Virus record (IMG/VR): IMGVR_UViG_3300046321_000416
Coordinates: 1 to 20,922 of that record
Reading direction: 5' to 3' (one strand)
Length of the DNA: 20,922 nucleotides
Source of the DNA: a virus
Position numbers and translations under genes: made by a program. The notes under the pieces were generated by a model. The model did not search any database, was not told where the DNA came from, and worked only from the letters and a program-made list of their open reading frames with translations. This document shows positions 4,339-11,564 of the stretch, one piece after another (positions within the stretch are counted from its first letter, which is position 1; the number at the start of each line of letters is the position of its first letter).

Positions 4339-4700
4339 AAAAAATTTTTGTTTTTGGATCAAATCTTGCGGGTATCCACGGTGCGGGCAGTGCATTGGAA
4401 GCAAGAAAAAAACATGGTGCGATTTTAGGACAAGGAATTGGGCGCCAAGGGAACTCTTATGCCATTCCTACAAAGGATGAAAAACTCAAAACCCTTTCTT
4501 TAGAAAAAATTCAAGAATATGTTAAAAACTTTTTGTATTATGCTGAAAATAATTACGAAGAAGATTTTTATGTGGTTGCAATAGGATGTGGTCTAGCAGG
4601 CTGGACCCCAAGAGACATTGCGCCGTTGTTTTTAAACAAACCTAACAATGTAGAATTATGTAATGAATTTGAGGAGATATTGAATGATGAATTTTTTTAA
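4335..4700 (+). CDS. Macro-domain-like protein (phage A1S_2505-type)
   Basis: The 121-residue protein has the signature of the phage macro-like family: IFVFGSNLAGIHGAGSAL at residues 4-21, GQGIGRQGNSYAIPTKD near 33-49, and VVAIGCGLAGWTPRDIAPLF near 81-100. Macro domains bind ADP-ribose and its derivatives, and some hydrolyse ADP-ribose-1''-phosphate or remove ADP-ribose from proteins. The glycine-rich loops that would hold the diphosphate and distal ribose are present. Its position shortly before two NAD-synthesis genes suggests a role in ADP-ribose turnover or in resisting NAD-consuming defences; this is inference. It overlaps its neighbours on both sides, which suggests coupling. Confidence 0.8.
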   Translation: MKKIFVFGSNLAGIHGAGSALEARKKHGAILGQGIGRQGNSYAIPTKDEKLKTLSLEKIQEYVKNFLYYAENNYEEDFYVVAIGCGLAGWTPRDIAPLFLNKPNNVELCNEFEEILNDEFF

Positions 4701-5118
4701 TGAAGAAAAATATATACAAGTAAAATTTAACACTACACGAAAAACTTCTCGAGAAATCGTTTTAGCATGTGAAACTTTATCTAGGCAAAATGGTAAAACT
4801 ACTTTATTGATTGATAGTTTAATTCCAGGAGAAGATACACATGTAATTGTGCATTCATGGTCTTTTGGTCGTGAATTTATTAAATTAGTGAGAGAGAGAC
4901 GCCCAAATCTCAATTTTAATAGAATAAAAATTGTTCAATGGAATGGAGAAAAATTAAGTGATTTGTTGGAAAAATTTAAAGGAACAAGAAACCAAAAAGT
5001 GTTAATTGACAATGCTGTTATAGATTTGATTACACAACAATCAATTAACAAAATTTATAATGTATTGCGGGAATATAAGGTTATCACTAAAACAGAAACT
5101 AAAGAAGTAGAGATTTGA
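4684..5118 (+). CDS. Hypothetical protein with degenerate P-loop
   Basis: The 144-residue protein contains SRQNGKTTLLIDSL near residues 33-46, resembling a shortened Walker A (NGKTT), and KVLIDNAVIDLI near 105-116, which could be a Walker B strand ending in D. The spacing fits a small P-loop NTPase fold of the kind seen in several phage hypothetical proteins with NGRTT motifs. The upstream glycines of a classical P-loop are missing, so nucleotide binding is uncertain. GAGGAGAT precedes the ATG-ATG start, and the gene overlaps the macro-like gene by 17 bases. Confidence 0.6.
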   Translation: MMNFFNEEKYIQVKFNTTRKTSREIVLACETLSRQNGKTTLLIDSLIPGEDTHVIVHSWSFGREFIKLVRERRPNLNFNRIKIVQWNGEKLSDLLEKFKGTRNQKVLIDNAVIDLITQQSINKIYNVLREYKVITKTETKEVEI

Positions 5119-5384
5119 TGACTAAAACTAAAATTTGGATGCATTCATTAGAACATTCTGAAAATGGTTTAAAAGCCGTTAAATTAAATAAAACTTCATT
5201 GGGAGTTTTTCTTTATCATGCATTAAAATGTGGATCAGAGATAGGAGATGTGTGGCCTTTCAATTCTAATTATGATTCGAGTTGGGTTGGGATTACAATA
5301 AAAATTGATCCCGATAAAATACCTGAGTTTGAAAAAAATTCAGGTTATGGTCTCAAACAACCACCTATTATTAAATTGAATTAA
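5118..5384 (+). CDS. Hypothetical protein
   Basis: The 88-residue protein starts MTKTKIWMHSLEHSENGLKAVKL. A TTG three bases upstream is possible, but the ATG overlapping the previous stop (TGATG) is the natural start. No known motif, signal peptide or membrane segment is visible. Aromatic and polar residues are frequent (WPFNSNYDSSWVG). It lies one base before the cytidylyltransferase gene. Confidence 0.6.
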   Translation: MTKTKIWMHSLEHSENGLKAVKLNKTSLGVFLYHALKCGSEIGDVWPFNSNYDSSWVGITIKIDPDKIPEFEKNSGYGLKQPPIIKLN

Positions 5385-5385
5385 C

Positions 5386-5823
5386 ATGAAAAAAATTGGA
5401 TTTACAGCAAGTGCGTTTGATTTATTTCATGCCGGACATGTTGAGATGTTAGAAGAAGCTAAAAAACACTGTGATTGGTTGATAGTAGGGCTGCATTCTG
5501 ACCCTAATATTGATAGACCTACAAAAAATAAACCCATTCAGTCCTTAATTGAGAGGCAATTGCAAGTTAGGGCATGTAAATATGTGGATGAAATCATAGT
5601 ATATGATACAGAAAATGATTTGCAAATACTGCTTGACATTTTGCCAATAGATGTTAGATTTGTAGGAGAAGAATACAAAGGCAAAGATTTTACTGGCGGA
5701 CCCTCTTCAAATATAGGTAGTTATTATATCCATTATAATCGGAGAAATCATAAATTCAGTAGCACTGAATTAAAAGAAAGAATCAAAAATGATAATCAAA
5801 CAAATGGATATGGGGTTAGTTAG
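5386..5823 (+). CDS. Cytidylyltransferase, glycerol-3-phosphate type (TagD-like)
   Basis: The 145-residue protein has the nucleotidyltransferase HxGH motif at FHAGH (residues 14-18), the conserved GLHSDP region near 36-41, and SSTELKER near 124-131, which matches the ISSTxxK signature that contacts the nucleotide. TagD-type enzymes couple CTP with glycerol-3-phosphate to make CDP-glycerol. The fold also includes NMN and pantetheine adenylyltransferases, so the substrate is not certain. The length is close to the usual 130-145. It could feed a surface-polymer or DNA-modification pathway, or take part in nucleotide metabolism with the NMN adenylyltransferase gene two genes downstream. It overlaps the next gene by 35 bases. 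Confidence 0.8.
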   Translation: MKKIGFTASAFDLFHAGHVEMLEEAKKHCDWLIVGLHSDPNIDRPTKNKPIQSLIERQLQVRACKYVDEIIVYDTENDLQILLDILPIDVRFVGEEYKGKDFTGGPSSNIGSYYIHYNRRNHKFSSTELKERIKNDNQTNGYGVS

Positions 5824-6280
5824 AGATTTAATTTTAAAAGCCCCGAATAAGGCTCGTTTTTATATTGGTTCAGACTCTGAAAGATTTAAAAAACAAGGTG
5901 TCTGGCATGCTCGATATACTACAGTTGTGGTTATGCATATGGGTGGATTGGGTAATAGAGTTTTTGGACATGTTGAAGACGAAAGAGATTATGACCAAGT
6001 AAAAAATCGTCCTAAAATGCGGTTGATGAATGAAATTATCAAAACTGCTAATATGTATTTAAATCTTGCTGATGTCTTAGACGAAAGAATTGTTGAAATT
6101 CATTTGGATATTTCAGAAAATAAGAAAAATGGTTCTTCTTGTGTTGCTCAAGAAGCAATAGGTTATATTCAAGGTATGTGTAATATTGTCCCGATGACCA
6201 AACCTAATTCTTGGGCGGCCTCATTTGCCGCAGATAGATATGATACCATTGACCGTGAGGCAAGAAAAGTTGCCTCATAA
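5789..6280 (+). CDS. YkuK-like RNase H fold protein (DUF458)
   Basis: The 163-residue protein carries FYIGSDSERF near residues 24-33, an acidic strand EIHLDISENKKNGSS near 103-117, and EAIGYIQGMCNIVPMTKPNSWAASFAADR near 122-150. This layout matches the YkuK/DUF458 family, predicted to have an RNase H-like fold with acidic residues on the first and middle strands. Nuclease activity has not been firmly shown for the family as far as I know. The chosen ATG overlaps the upstream gene by 35 bases; later ATGs at 5804 and 5810 are possible but lack ribosome sites. A late-promoter-like octamer spans the stop codon. Confidence 0.75.
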   Translation: MIIKQMDMGLVRDLILKAPNKARFYIGSDSERFKKQGVWHARYTTVVVMHMGGLGNRVFGHVEDERDYDQVKNRPKMRLMNEIIKTANMYLNLADVLDERIVEIHLDISENKKNGSSCVAQEAIGYIQGMCNIVPMTKPNSWAASFAADRYDTIDREARKVAS

Positions 6281-6283
6281 ATA
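6276..6283 (+). promoter_or_regulatory. Late-promoter-like CATAAATA before the NAD genes
   Basis: The octamer covers the stop codon of the YkuK-like gene and lies 46 bases before the NMN adenylyltransferase start. It would allow separate late expression of the NAD pair. NAD genes might be expected early, so this site is more doubtful than the one at 19502. Confidence 0.3.
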
Positions 6284-6329
6284 AATATGATCAGGATAGA
6301 CTGATTTAACATTAATAGTAGGAGTTACT

Positions 6330-7394
6330 ATGCAAGATCTTGTAGTATATGTTGGAAGATTTCAACCGTTTCATCGTGGGCATTTGTCTGTTATTATCAA
6401 AGCTTTTCAGGTTTCTAAACGTGTTTTGGTTTTAGTTGGTTCGGCAAACGAACCACGTTCTTTGAGAAATCCTTTTACTTTTGATGAAAGAAAAGACATG
6501 ATATTGTCATGTCTAAATGATGAACAAAGGAGCGTTATTGATATTCAGGGCTTAGAAAATTCACTTTATAATGATGATTTATGGGTGACCAATGTTCAAT
6601 CATGTGTTGCCGCTGCATATGAACATTTCTTCGAAGGTTGGAAGGGGCTAGCAGATACTAAAGCTTTAGTATCTTTGATTGGGCATTCAAAAGATAATTC
6701 CTCCTTTTATTTAAAATTGTTTCCTCAATGGGGTTCTATTGAGGTTCCAAACTTCTTTGATATTTCTTCAACAGAAATTCGTAAAGGTTTGTTTAAAAAA
6801 TATGAAATGGGTGTTAACCCATTTCCAGGCAACAAACATCTGAAAGATTATGTTCCTGATTCTGTTGCCGATGCTGTTTCAAACTATTTCATCAAAACAA
6901 AAGAATACAAATCTCTTGTTGAAGAAAACGAATTTATCACAAACTACAAAAAGCAATGGGAAAATTCTCCTTATCCTCCAACATTTGTTACCGTTGATGC
7001 TGTTGTTACTCAATCAGGTCATATTTTGTTGATTAAACGTAAAAGCGAACCCGGTAAAGGTTTGTGGGCGTTGCCAGGAGGTTTCATTGGAAAAGATGAA
7101 AAAATTGTTGATTCTATGATTCGTGAGTTGAGAGAAGAAACGAAGATTAAAATTCCCGCTCCAGTATTAAAAGGAAGTATTGTAAAGTCTTCAGTATTTG
7201 ATGATCCAAACAGGTCTATGAGAGGAAGAACAATCACGCATGCTTATCATATAGCACTTCCGCATAACACTGAATTGCCTTATGTTAAAGGTTCAGATGA
7301 TGCTGATAAGGCAAAGTGGTGGCCACTTTCTGAGGTAAAGCGCGAGATGATGTATGAGGATCATCTAGATATTATTTTAAATATGGTAGTGTAA
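6330..7394 (+). CDS. nadM: Bifunctional NMN adenylyltransferase / Nudix hydrolase
   Basis: The 354-residue protein has two domains. Residues 1-190 form a NadM-type NMN adenylyltransferase: GRFQPFHRGH (9-18) with the HxGH motif, NPFTFDERKDMI near 48-59, and ISSTEIRK near 147-154. From about 205 a Nudix domain follows, with Nudix box GGFIGKDEKIVDSMIRELREET at about 250-271 holding the REXXEE core. The first domain makes NAD from NMN and ATP. The Nudix domain of related NadM fusions hydrolyses ADP-ribose or its derivatives. AGGAG seven bases before the ATG supports the start. Together with nicotinamide phosphoribosyltransferase downstream it gives a two-step route to NAD. Similar pairs occur in many T4-like phages (KVP40-type NatV). 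Confidence 0.93.
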   Translation: MQDLVVYVGRFQPFHRGHLSVIIKAFQVSKRVLVLVGSANEPRSLRNPFTFDERKDMILSCLNDEQRSVIDIQGLENSLYNDDLWVTNVQSCVAAAYEHFFEGWKGLADTKALVSLIGHSKDNSSFYLKLFPQWGSIEVPNFFDISSTEIRKGLFKKYEMGVNPFPGNKHLKDYVPDSVADAVSNYFIKTKEYKSLVEENEFITNYKKQWENSPYPPTFVTVDAVVTQSGHILLIKRKSEPGKGLWALPGGFIGKDEKIVDSMIRELREETKIKIPAPVLKGSIVKSSVFDDPNRSMRGRTITHAYHIALPHNTELPYVKGSDDADKAKWWPLSEVKREMMYEDHLDIILNMVV

Positions 7395-7472
7395 ATGTAT
7401 GAAACTATTAAAACATTTACAAAATTTAAACGATAGACGTTTATTCAATAATCGATAAAGGAGATTTATCAC

Positions 7473-8888
7473 ATGCACAATCTTATTTTAAACACCGACT
7501 CCTACAAAGCAAGCCATTGGGTGCAATATCCCCCAAAAACAGAATATGTGTATTCATATATTGAATCACGGGGTGGTGTATTTGACCGCACAGTGTTTTT
7601 TGGTTTGCAGATGTTTATTAAACAATATCTTCTTAAACCTATTACACGAGAAAATATTGATGAAGCTGAAGATATTTTTACGAAGCACGGAGAACCCTTC
7701 AATCGTGAAGGATGGGAGCATATTTTATACAATCACCGCGGGTATCTGCCTTTGATTATTAGGGCTGTTCCCGAGGGTTTTGTGGTGAATAATCATAACG
7801 TTTTAGCTACGATTGAAAATACTGATCCAAAATGTTATTGGTTGACTTCATATATGGAATCAGCAATTTTGCGAGCAATTTGGTATCCTTCAACTGTTGC
7901 TACATTGTCTTGGCATTGCAAAAAATTAATCAAAGAATATATTAATAAAACTTCCGACAACCCAGAACAAATTGATTTTAAATTACATGATTTTGGATCT
8001 CGGGGGGTTTCCTCATATGAATCTGCTGGTATTGGTGGTTTGGCTCACTTAACGAACTTCAAAGGCACGGACACTGTCTCCGCCTTGAAATATGCTAGGG
8101 AATTTTATGGTTCTGATATGGCGGCATTCTCTATTCCCGCGGCAGAACACAGCACAATCACTTCCTGGGGGAAAGAATTTGAAAAGGAGGCATATAACAA
8201 CATGCTATCACATTTTCTTTCTAAAGGAAAGATGGTTGCTGTTGTGTCTGATAGTTATGATCTGTGGAATGCTGTTGACAATATTTGGGGAAAAGATCTT
8301 ATTGATATTGTCAAAAACTCAGGAGGTACTTTAATTGTCCGTCCCGACTCAGGTGATCCTTTGGTTGTACCTATTCAGACAATTATAAGATTGTCAAAAA
8401 CTTTTGGCTTTACAATTAACTCAAAAGGTTATAGAGTTCTACATGATTCAGTAAGGGTCATTCAAGGCGATGGCATCACATATGAGTCTCTACCAATTAT
8501 TCTTAAAAATCTAGAAATGGCAGGTTTCGCCATAGACAATTTAACCTTTGGCATGGGAGGCGGATTGTTGCAGCAATGTAATAGAGATACCTTGAAATTT
8601 GCAATGAAAACCTCTAATGTAACTATTGATGGTGTTGATAAAGAAGTGTTTAAAGACCCAATCACTGATTCTGGTAAAAAATCAAAATCTGGCAAATTTT
8701 CATTAATTAGTCAAGGTAATAAAAACTTCGAAACTTTGAAAGTTTTTAATCATTGGGAAAATTGGTTGCATACAGCATACAAACATTATGGGCCTGGCAT
8801 TCCCGAGGTTAGAATTAACTCTTTGGAAGATGTTCGAAATAACACACAATATTTTTTAGGGATGGCGATTAATGATGGAGACAAATAA
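7473..8888 (+). CDS. nadV: Nicotinamide phosphoribosyltransferase
   Basis: The 471-residue protein is a full-length NAMPT, which makes NMN from nicotinamide and PRPP. It keeps the family landmarks: LNTDSYKASHW at the N-terminus, HDFGSRGVSS near 168-177, FKGTDTVSA with the substrate aspartate, PAAEHSTITSWG with the catalytic histidine (His247 in the human enzyme), VVSDSYD, IVRPDSGDPL with the ring-binding Arg/Asp, VIQGDGI, GMGGGLLQ and KSKSGKFSL. The length matches bacterial and phage homologues. AAAGGAG lies 8-9 bases before the ATG. It is spaced 78 bases from the adenylyltransferase gene and probably shares its transcript. The product keeps the host NAD pool up during infection. Confidence 0.96.
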   Translation: MHNLILNTDSYKASHWVQYPPKTEYVYSYIESRGGVFDRTVFFGLQMFIKQYLLKPITRENIDEAEDIFTKHGEPFNREGWEHILYNHRGYLPLIIRAVPEGFVVNNHNVLATIENTDPKCYWLTSYMESAILRAIWYPSTVATLSWHCKKLIKEYINKTSDNPEQIDFKLHDFGSRGVSSYESAGIGGLAHLTNFKGTDTVSALKYAREFYGSDMAAFSIPAAEHSTITSWGKEFEKEAYNNMLSHFLSKGKMVAVVSDSYDLWNAVDNIWGKDLIDIVKNSGGTLIVRPDSGDPLVVPIQTIIRLSKTFGFTINSKGYRVLHDSVRVIQGDGITYESLPIILKNLEMAGFAIDNLTFGMGGGLLQQCNRDTLKFAMKTSNVTIDGVDKEVFKDPITDSGKKSKSGKFSLISQGNKNFETLKVFNHWENWLHTAYKHYGPGIPEVRINSLEDVRNNTQYFLGMAINDGDK

Positions 8889-9072
8889 AAAGAAAAAACT
8901 TGATGTTGAGGCACATTGGCCAAATGAGCTTGCAAAATTGCAAGCTTGGTTGACAGGTTTCAAAATGGGTCGTAGAAGCAATATTCCTGATGGCAGTTTT
9001 CCTCTAGATTTTATTCCGGGAGAAGAAGTTGTTCGACAAATTAGAGTTGCCATATCAGATTTAAAAAAATAA
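8872..9072 (+). CDS. Conserved hypothetical phage protein
   Basis: This 66-residue protein reads METNKKKKLDVEAHWPNELAKLQAWLTGFKMGR and ends in a helical stretch (GEEVVRQIRVAISDLKK). Small phage proteins with a WPNELAKLQAWLxGFxxG core are familiar to me from T4-like phages but have no assigned function. It overlaps the end of the NAMPT gene by 17 bases, which suggests translational coupling. There are two adjacent ATGs; either may be used. Confidence 0.65.
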   Translation: MMETNKKKKLDVEAHWPNELAKLQAWLTGFKMGRRSNIPDGSFPLDFIPGEEVVRQIRVAISDLKK

Positions 9073-9084
9073 AGGAAATATTAT

Positions 9085-9339
9085 ATGTTGTTTCAAAAAG
9101 TAGAAGATTGTCAAACAATTTTGTTTTCAGGCGGTGTTTATAGGCAGACAGACGTGTATGTTCGTCAAGTCAAAGATGAACAAAATTTATATGCAAAATA
9201 TGGAGGAGGTTATGTAAGACTTCTTTCTGCTAATGGCACATCTCATCCAAAAATTACTTGGCAATATATTGAAGAGCCTATTGGAAAGAAGTTAGATTTT
9301 TCACAACGTTTCGGACGTCCTCGGTTTGTACCTCTTTAA
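9085..9339 (+). CDS. Conserved hypothetical phage protein, beta-rich
   Basis: This 84-residue protein is predicted to be mainly beta strands (VYVRQVKDEQNLYAKYGGGYVRLLSANGTSHPKITWQYIE). The YAKYGGGFVRLxxxGxTSHPxxxW pattern recurs, from memory, in small T4-like phage proteins of unknown role. AAAGGAAA precedes the ATG at a good distance. No cysteine cluster or membrane segment is present. It is followed by a 22-base gap and the RNA ligase gene. Confidence 0.65.
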   Translation: MLFQKVEDCQTILFSGGVYRQTDVYVRQVKDEQNLYAKYGGGYVRLLSANGTSHPKITWQYIEEPIGKKLDFSQRFGRPRFVPL

Positions 9340-9361
9340 ATAGAAATAAGGAAAATACATT

Positions 9362-10438
9362 ATGTCTGAAAGAAAACTTGTAACTATTCGTAAAATTTCT
9401 GAAATTAAACCTATTCCAGATGCAGATGCAATTGAAATTGCAATCGTTGATGGTTGGCAATGTGTTGTAAAGAAAAACACATTCAAAGTAGGAGATTTTG
9501 CGTTTTATTTTGAAATTGATTCTTTCCTCCCAACAGATCGTGAAGAGTTTTCCTTTCTTAAACCTGCAAACGGCAAAAAAACTGTTTACAATGGAATTGA
9601 AGGCCATAGATTGCGCACCATTAAATTGCGCAAGCAATTGAGTCAAGGTTTATTGATTCCAGCTGAAAATCATTTGCCGCTTGAAGGCAAATCAGACAAA
9701 ACAATTGACTCCGAAGATTTGAATATTGATTACAGTATAGATTTTGGGGTACAAAAATGGGAAGCTCCTATTCCTGCGCAACTTGCAGGTTCTGTTAAAT
9801 CTACTTTTCCCTCTTATATCATACCTAAAACTGATCAGGAAAGAATACAAAATATTATTGGTGATGTGTATGAAGAAGTAATGCAAGTTAACACAAAGTT
9901 CGAAGTGACCCTTAAACTTGATGGTTCTTCTATGACTGTTTATTCGTACAATGATGTTATCGGTGTTTGTTCTCGAAATATGGAACTCGTTGAGAATGAA
10001 GATAACACTTTTTGGAAAACTGCAAAATCTTCTGGTTCTATTGAATGGTTAAAAAGACAAGGTCATAATTATGCAATTCAAGGGGAGCTTATGGGGCCTG
10101 GTATTCAAGGCAATTCGGAAAATCTAAAAGAACATCAATTTTTTGTATATGATATTTATGATATTGACGAAAAAAGATACTTAACTTCTACAGAAAGATT
10201 GTCTATTTGGCCCTTTGACCACGTTCCTGTATATTCTACAATGAAGTTGTTTCAAGGCACTTTTAATGAAGACAAATCAACTTCATCAAAAAAATATTTA
10301 CTGGAATATCTTCTTGATCTTGCTGTCGGGTCCTCTTTGAATTCATCGGTGCGAGAAGGTTTAGTGTTCAAATCAACCTTCAATCCCAGCTTTAGTTTTA
10401 AAGTCATTTCTAACGAATTTTTATTAAAGGAAAAATAA
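9362..10438 (+). CDS. RNA ligase, Rnl5/DraRnl-like
   Basis: The 358-residue protein is a covalent nucleotidyltransferase. Motif I is KLDGSS with lysine at residue 185, the site of AMP attachment. QGELMGPGIQGN near 239-250 fits motifs III/IIIa, EGLVFKST near 337-344 motif IV, and SFKVIS near 349-354 motif V. The N-terminal 150 residues (VTIRKISEIKPIPDADAIEIAIVDGWQ) resemble the OB-fold domain that precedes the ligase domain in Deinococcus-type Rnl5 ligases. Those enzymes seal 3'-OH/5'-phosphate nicks in RNA duplexes. A phage could use it to repair tRNAs cut by host defences, or here perhaps to join the permuted tRNA-Tyr; the second idea is speculation. The stop overlaps the next start (TAATG). 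Confidence 0.85.
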   Translation: MSERKLVTIRKISEIKPIPDADAIEIAIVDGWQCVVKKNTFKVGDFAFYFEIDSFLPTDREEFSFLKPANGKKTVYNGIEGHRLRTIKLRKQLSQGLLIPAENHLPLEGKSDKTIDSEDLNIDYSIDFGVQKWEAPIPAQLAGSVKSTFPSYIIPKTDQERIQNIIGDVYEEVMQVNTKFEVTLKLDGSSMTVYSYNDVIGVCSRNMELVENEDNTFWKTAKSSGSIEWLKRQGHNYAIQGELMGPGIQGNSENLKEHQFFVYDIYDIDEKRYLTSTERLSIWPFDHVPVYSTMKLFQGTFNEDKSTSSKKYLLEYLLDLAVGSSLNSSVREGLVFKSTFNPSFSFKVISNEFLLKEK

Positions 10439-10941
10439 TGAATATATTACTAATTGTTGCAATTTTGTTTGTGTCTATAGCAACTTTGATTTATAATGAA
10501 AATACAAAAGACACTCCATTAATATTTATTCCCCTTATGTCATTTACTGCAATTATGGGGATTTCAATATATTATGGAGTGATTGAAATATCAATCATTA
10601 ACTTTATTTATGCTGCCTTATTATATTTAATTGTAGGTATTATTTACAGCACCTATAGATGGTATAGGTTTTTAGTTTTAGCAAAAACATCATTCAAAAA
10701 TACAAAAATAGGAGAATGGTACAATACTAAATATTTTAGTACTGGAGGAAAGGCAAGTACTGAAGATAAAATTTTAGATTTTAGACCAGTAGCCACTTAT
10801 CATCGAGAAATAATAACCTCATGGATTTTCCTGTGGCCGCTTTCTATGTTTTGGTACGCGACCGAAAATTTATTCAAAGGTGTATATAATCTTGTAAAAG
10901 GTGCTTTTGATTCAATTTCTAATAAGGTGTTCACAGATTGA
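10438..10941 (+). CDS. Multi-span membrane protein of unknown function
   Basis: The 167-residue protein has three hydrophobic segments in its first 85 residues (about 1-18, 28-48 and 51-71) and a fourth near 122-140, so three or four transmembrane helices. Between them is a polar stretch (residues 85-120) with WYNTKYFSTGGKASTEDK. It matches no holin or antiholin signature that I can identify, although lysis or membrane remodelling is possible. It starts within the stop of the RNA ligase gene and ends within the reading region of the L,D-transpeptidase gene, so it appears to be the first member of an envelope-related set. Confidence 0.65.
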   Translation: MNILLIVAILFVSIATLIYNENTKDTPLIFIPLMSFTAIMGISIYYGVIEISIINFIYAALLYLIVGIIYSTYRWYRFLVLAKTSFKNTKIGEWYNTKYFSTGGKASTEDKILDFRPVATYHREIITSWIFLWPLSMFWYATENLFKGVYNLVKGAFDSISNKVFTD

Positions 10942-10943
10942 TT

Positions 10944-11360
10944 ATGAAAAGATTGATTATATGTCTGTGTATTTTATTCGCAATGAGCTCAAATTCATTT
11001 GCTGATAAGATACAGGTTTTTGTGGATAAATCTAATCAAAACATGTATGTAGTTGCGGGTGATGTGAAATACAAATGGAAAGTTTCTACTGGCAGAAAAG
11101 GTTTTTCAACACCTATAGGAACTTTTAAACCAATTAGAAGACATGTTAAATATTTCTCAAAGAGATATGACAATGCTCCTATGCCACATTCGATCTTTTT
11201 TTATAAAGGATATGCAATTCATGCAACATCTGATATTAAAAGATTGGGAAATGTCGCTTCCCATGGATGTATTCGTTTACATCCTACACATGCAAAAATA
11301 TTCTTTGATCTTGTAGAACCTTATAATAATAATTCAATAACAATTAATATAGTGGAGTAA
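10944..11360 (+). CDS. Secreted L,D-transpeptidase (YkuD domain)
   Basis: The 138-residue protein begins with a signal peptide (MKRLIICLCILFAMSSNSFA) with a likely cut after SFA. The rest is a compact YkuD domain: IQVFVDKSNQNMYVV, TPIGTF near 59-64, HSIFFYKGYAIHAT with the conserved histidine, and SHGCIRL with catalytic cysteine 109. YkuD enzymes form or exchange 3-3 cross-links in peptidoglycan, or attach lipoproteins or D-amino acids. ATG 10944 is preferred over TTG 10938 because it gives a proper signal peptide. A phage-borne copy is unusual. It may alter the wall to exclude rivals, stabilise the cell, or work with a lysis pathway. It is followed after three bases by the next small gene. 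Confidence 0.9.
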   Translation: MKRLIICLCILFAMSSNSFADKIQVFVDKSNQNMYVVAGDVKYKWKVSTGRKGFSTPIGTFKPIRRHVKYFSKRYDNAPMPHSIFFYKGYAIHATSDIKRLGNVASHGCIRLHPTHAKIFFDLVEPYNNNSITINIVE

Positions 11361-11363
11361 ATT

Positions 11364-11564
11364 ATGGATATTTTTAATAAAATTGCAGATACTGCAAAAA
11401 ATTTAATTGTGGATGTTGCCGAAGCATCTGGAGGAGTTGCTAATAACATAATCTCTGTATCTAAAAGTGTTTCATCTGCTGCTATCACTGTAACAAATGA
11501 TGTAGTTCAAGCATCTTCAAAAGCAGTTCAAACCTTCACTGAAGAGTTAAAGAAAGATGACTAA
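11364..11564 (+). CDS. Short amphipathic helical protein
   Basis: The 66-residue protein is almost free of helix breakers and rich in Ala, Val, Ser, Asn and Lys in a repeating pattern (ADTAKNLIVDVAEASGGVANNIISVSKSVSSAAITVTNDVVQASSKAVQTFTEEL). The spacing suggests a long amphipathic helix that could lie on a membrane or coil with partners, similar in feel to apolipoprotein- or phasin-like proteins. I assign no function. GTGGAG lies just before the start, and it overlaps the HtrA-like gene by 8 bases. Its place between two envelope proteins suggests the same compartment. Confidence 0.6.
   Translation: MDIFNKIADTAKNLIVDVAEASGGVANNIISVSKSVSSAAITVTNDVVQASSKAVQTFTEELKKDD

Noticed and set aside
7395-7436. 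A 14-codon frame between the NAD genes
   Set aside because: Too short, no ribosome site of its own and no recognisable sequence; the gap looks like a leader for the next gene.
9278-9646. A 122-residue minus-strand frame opposite the RNA ligase gene
   Set aside because: It is antisense to a well-supported enzyme, has low-complexity aromatic composition, and the whole window is otherwise read on the plus strand.
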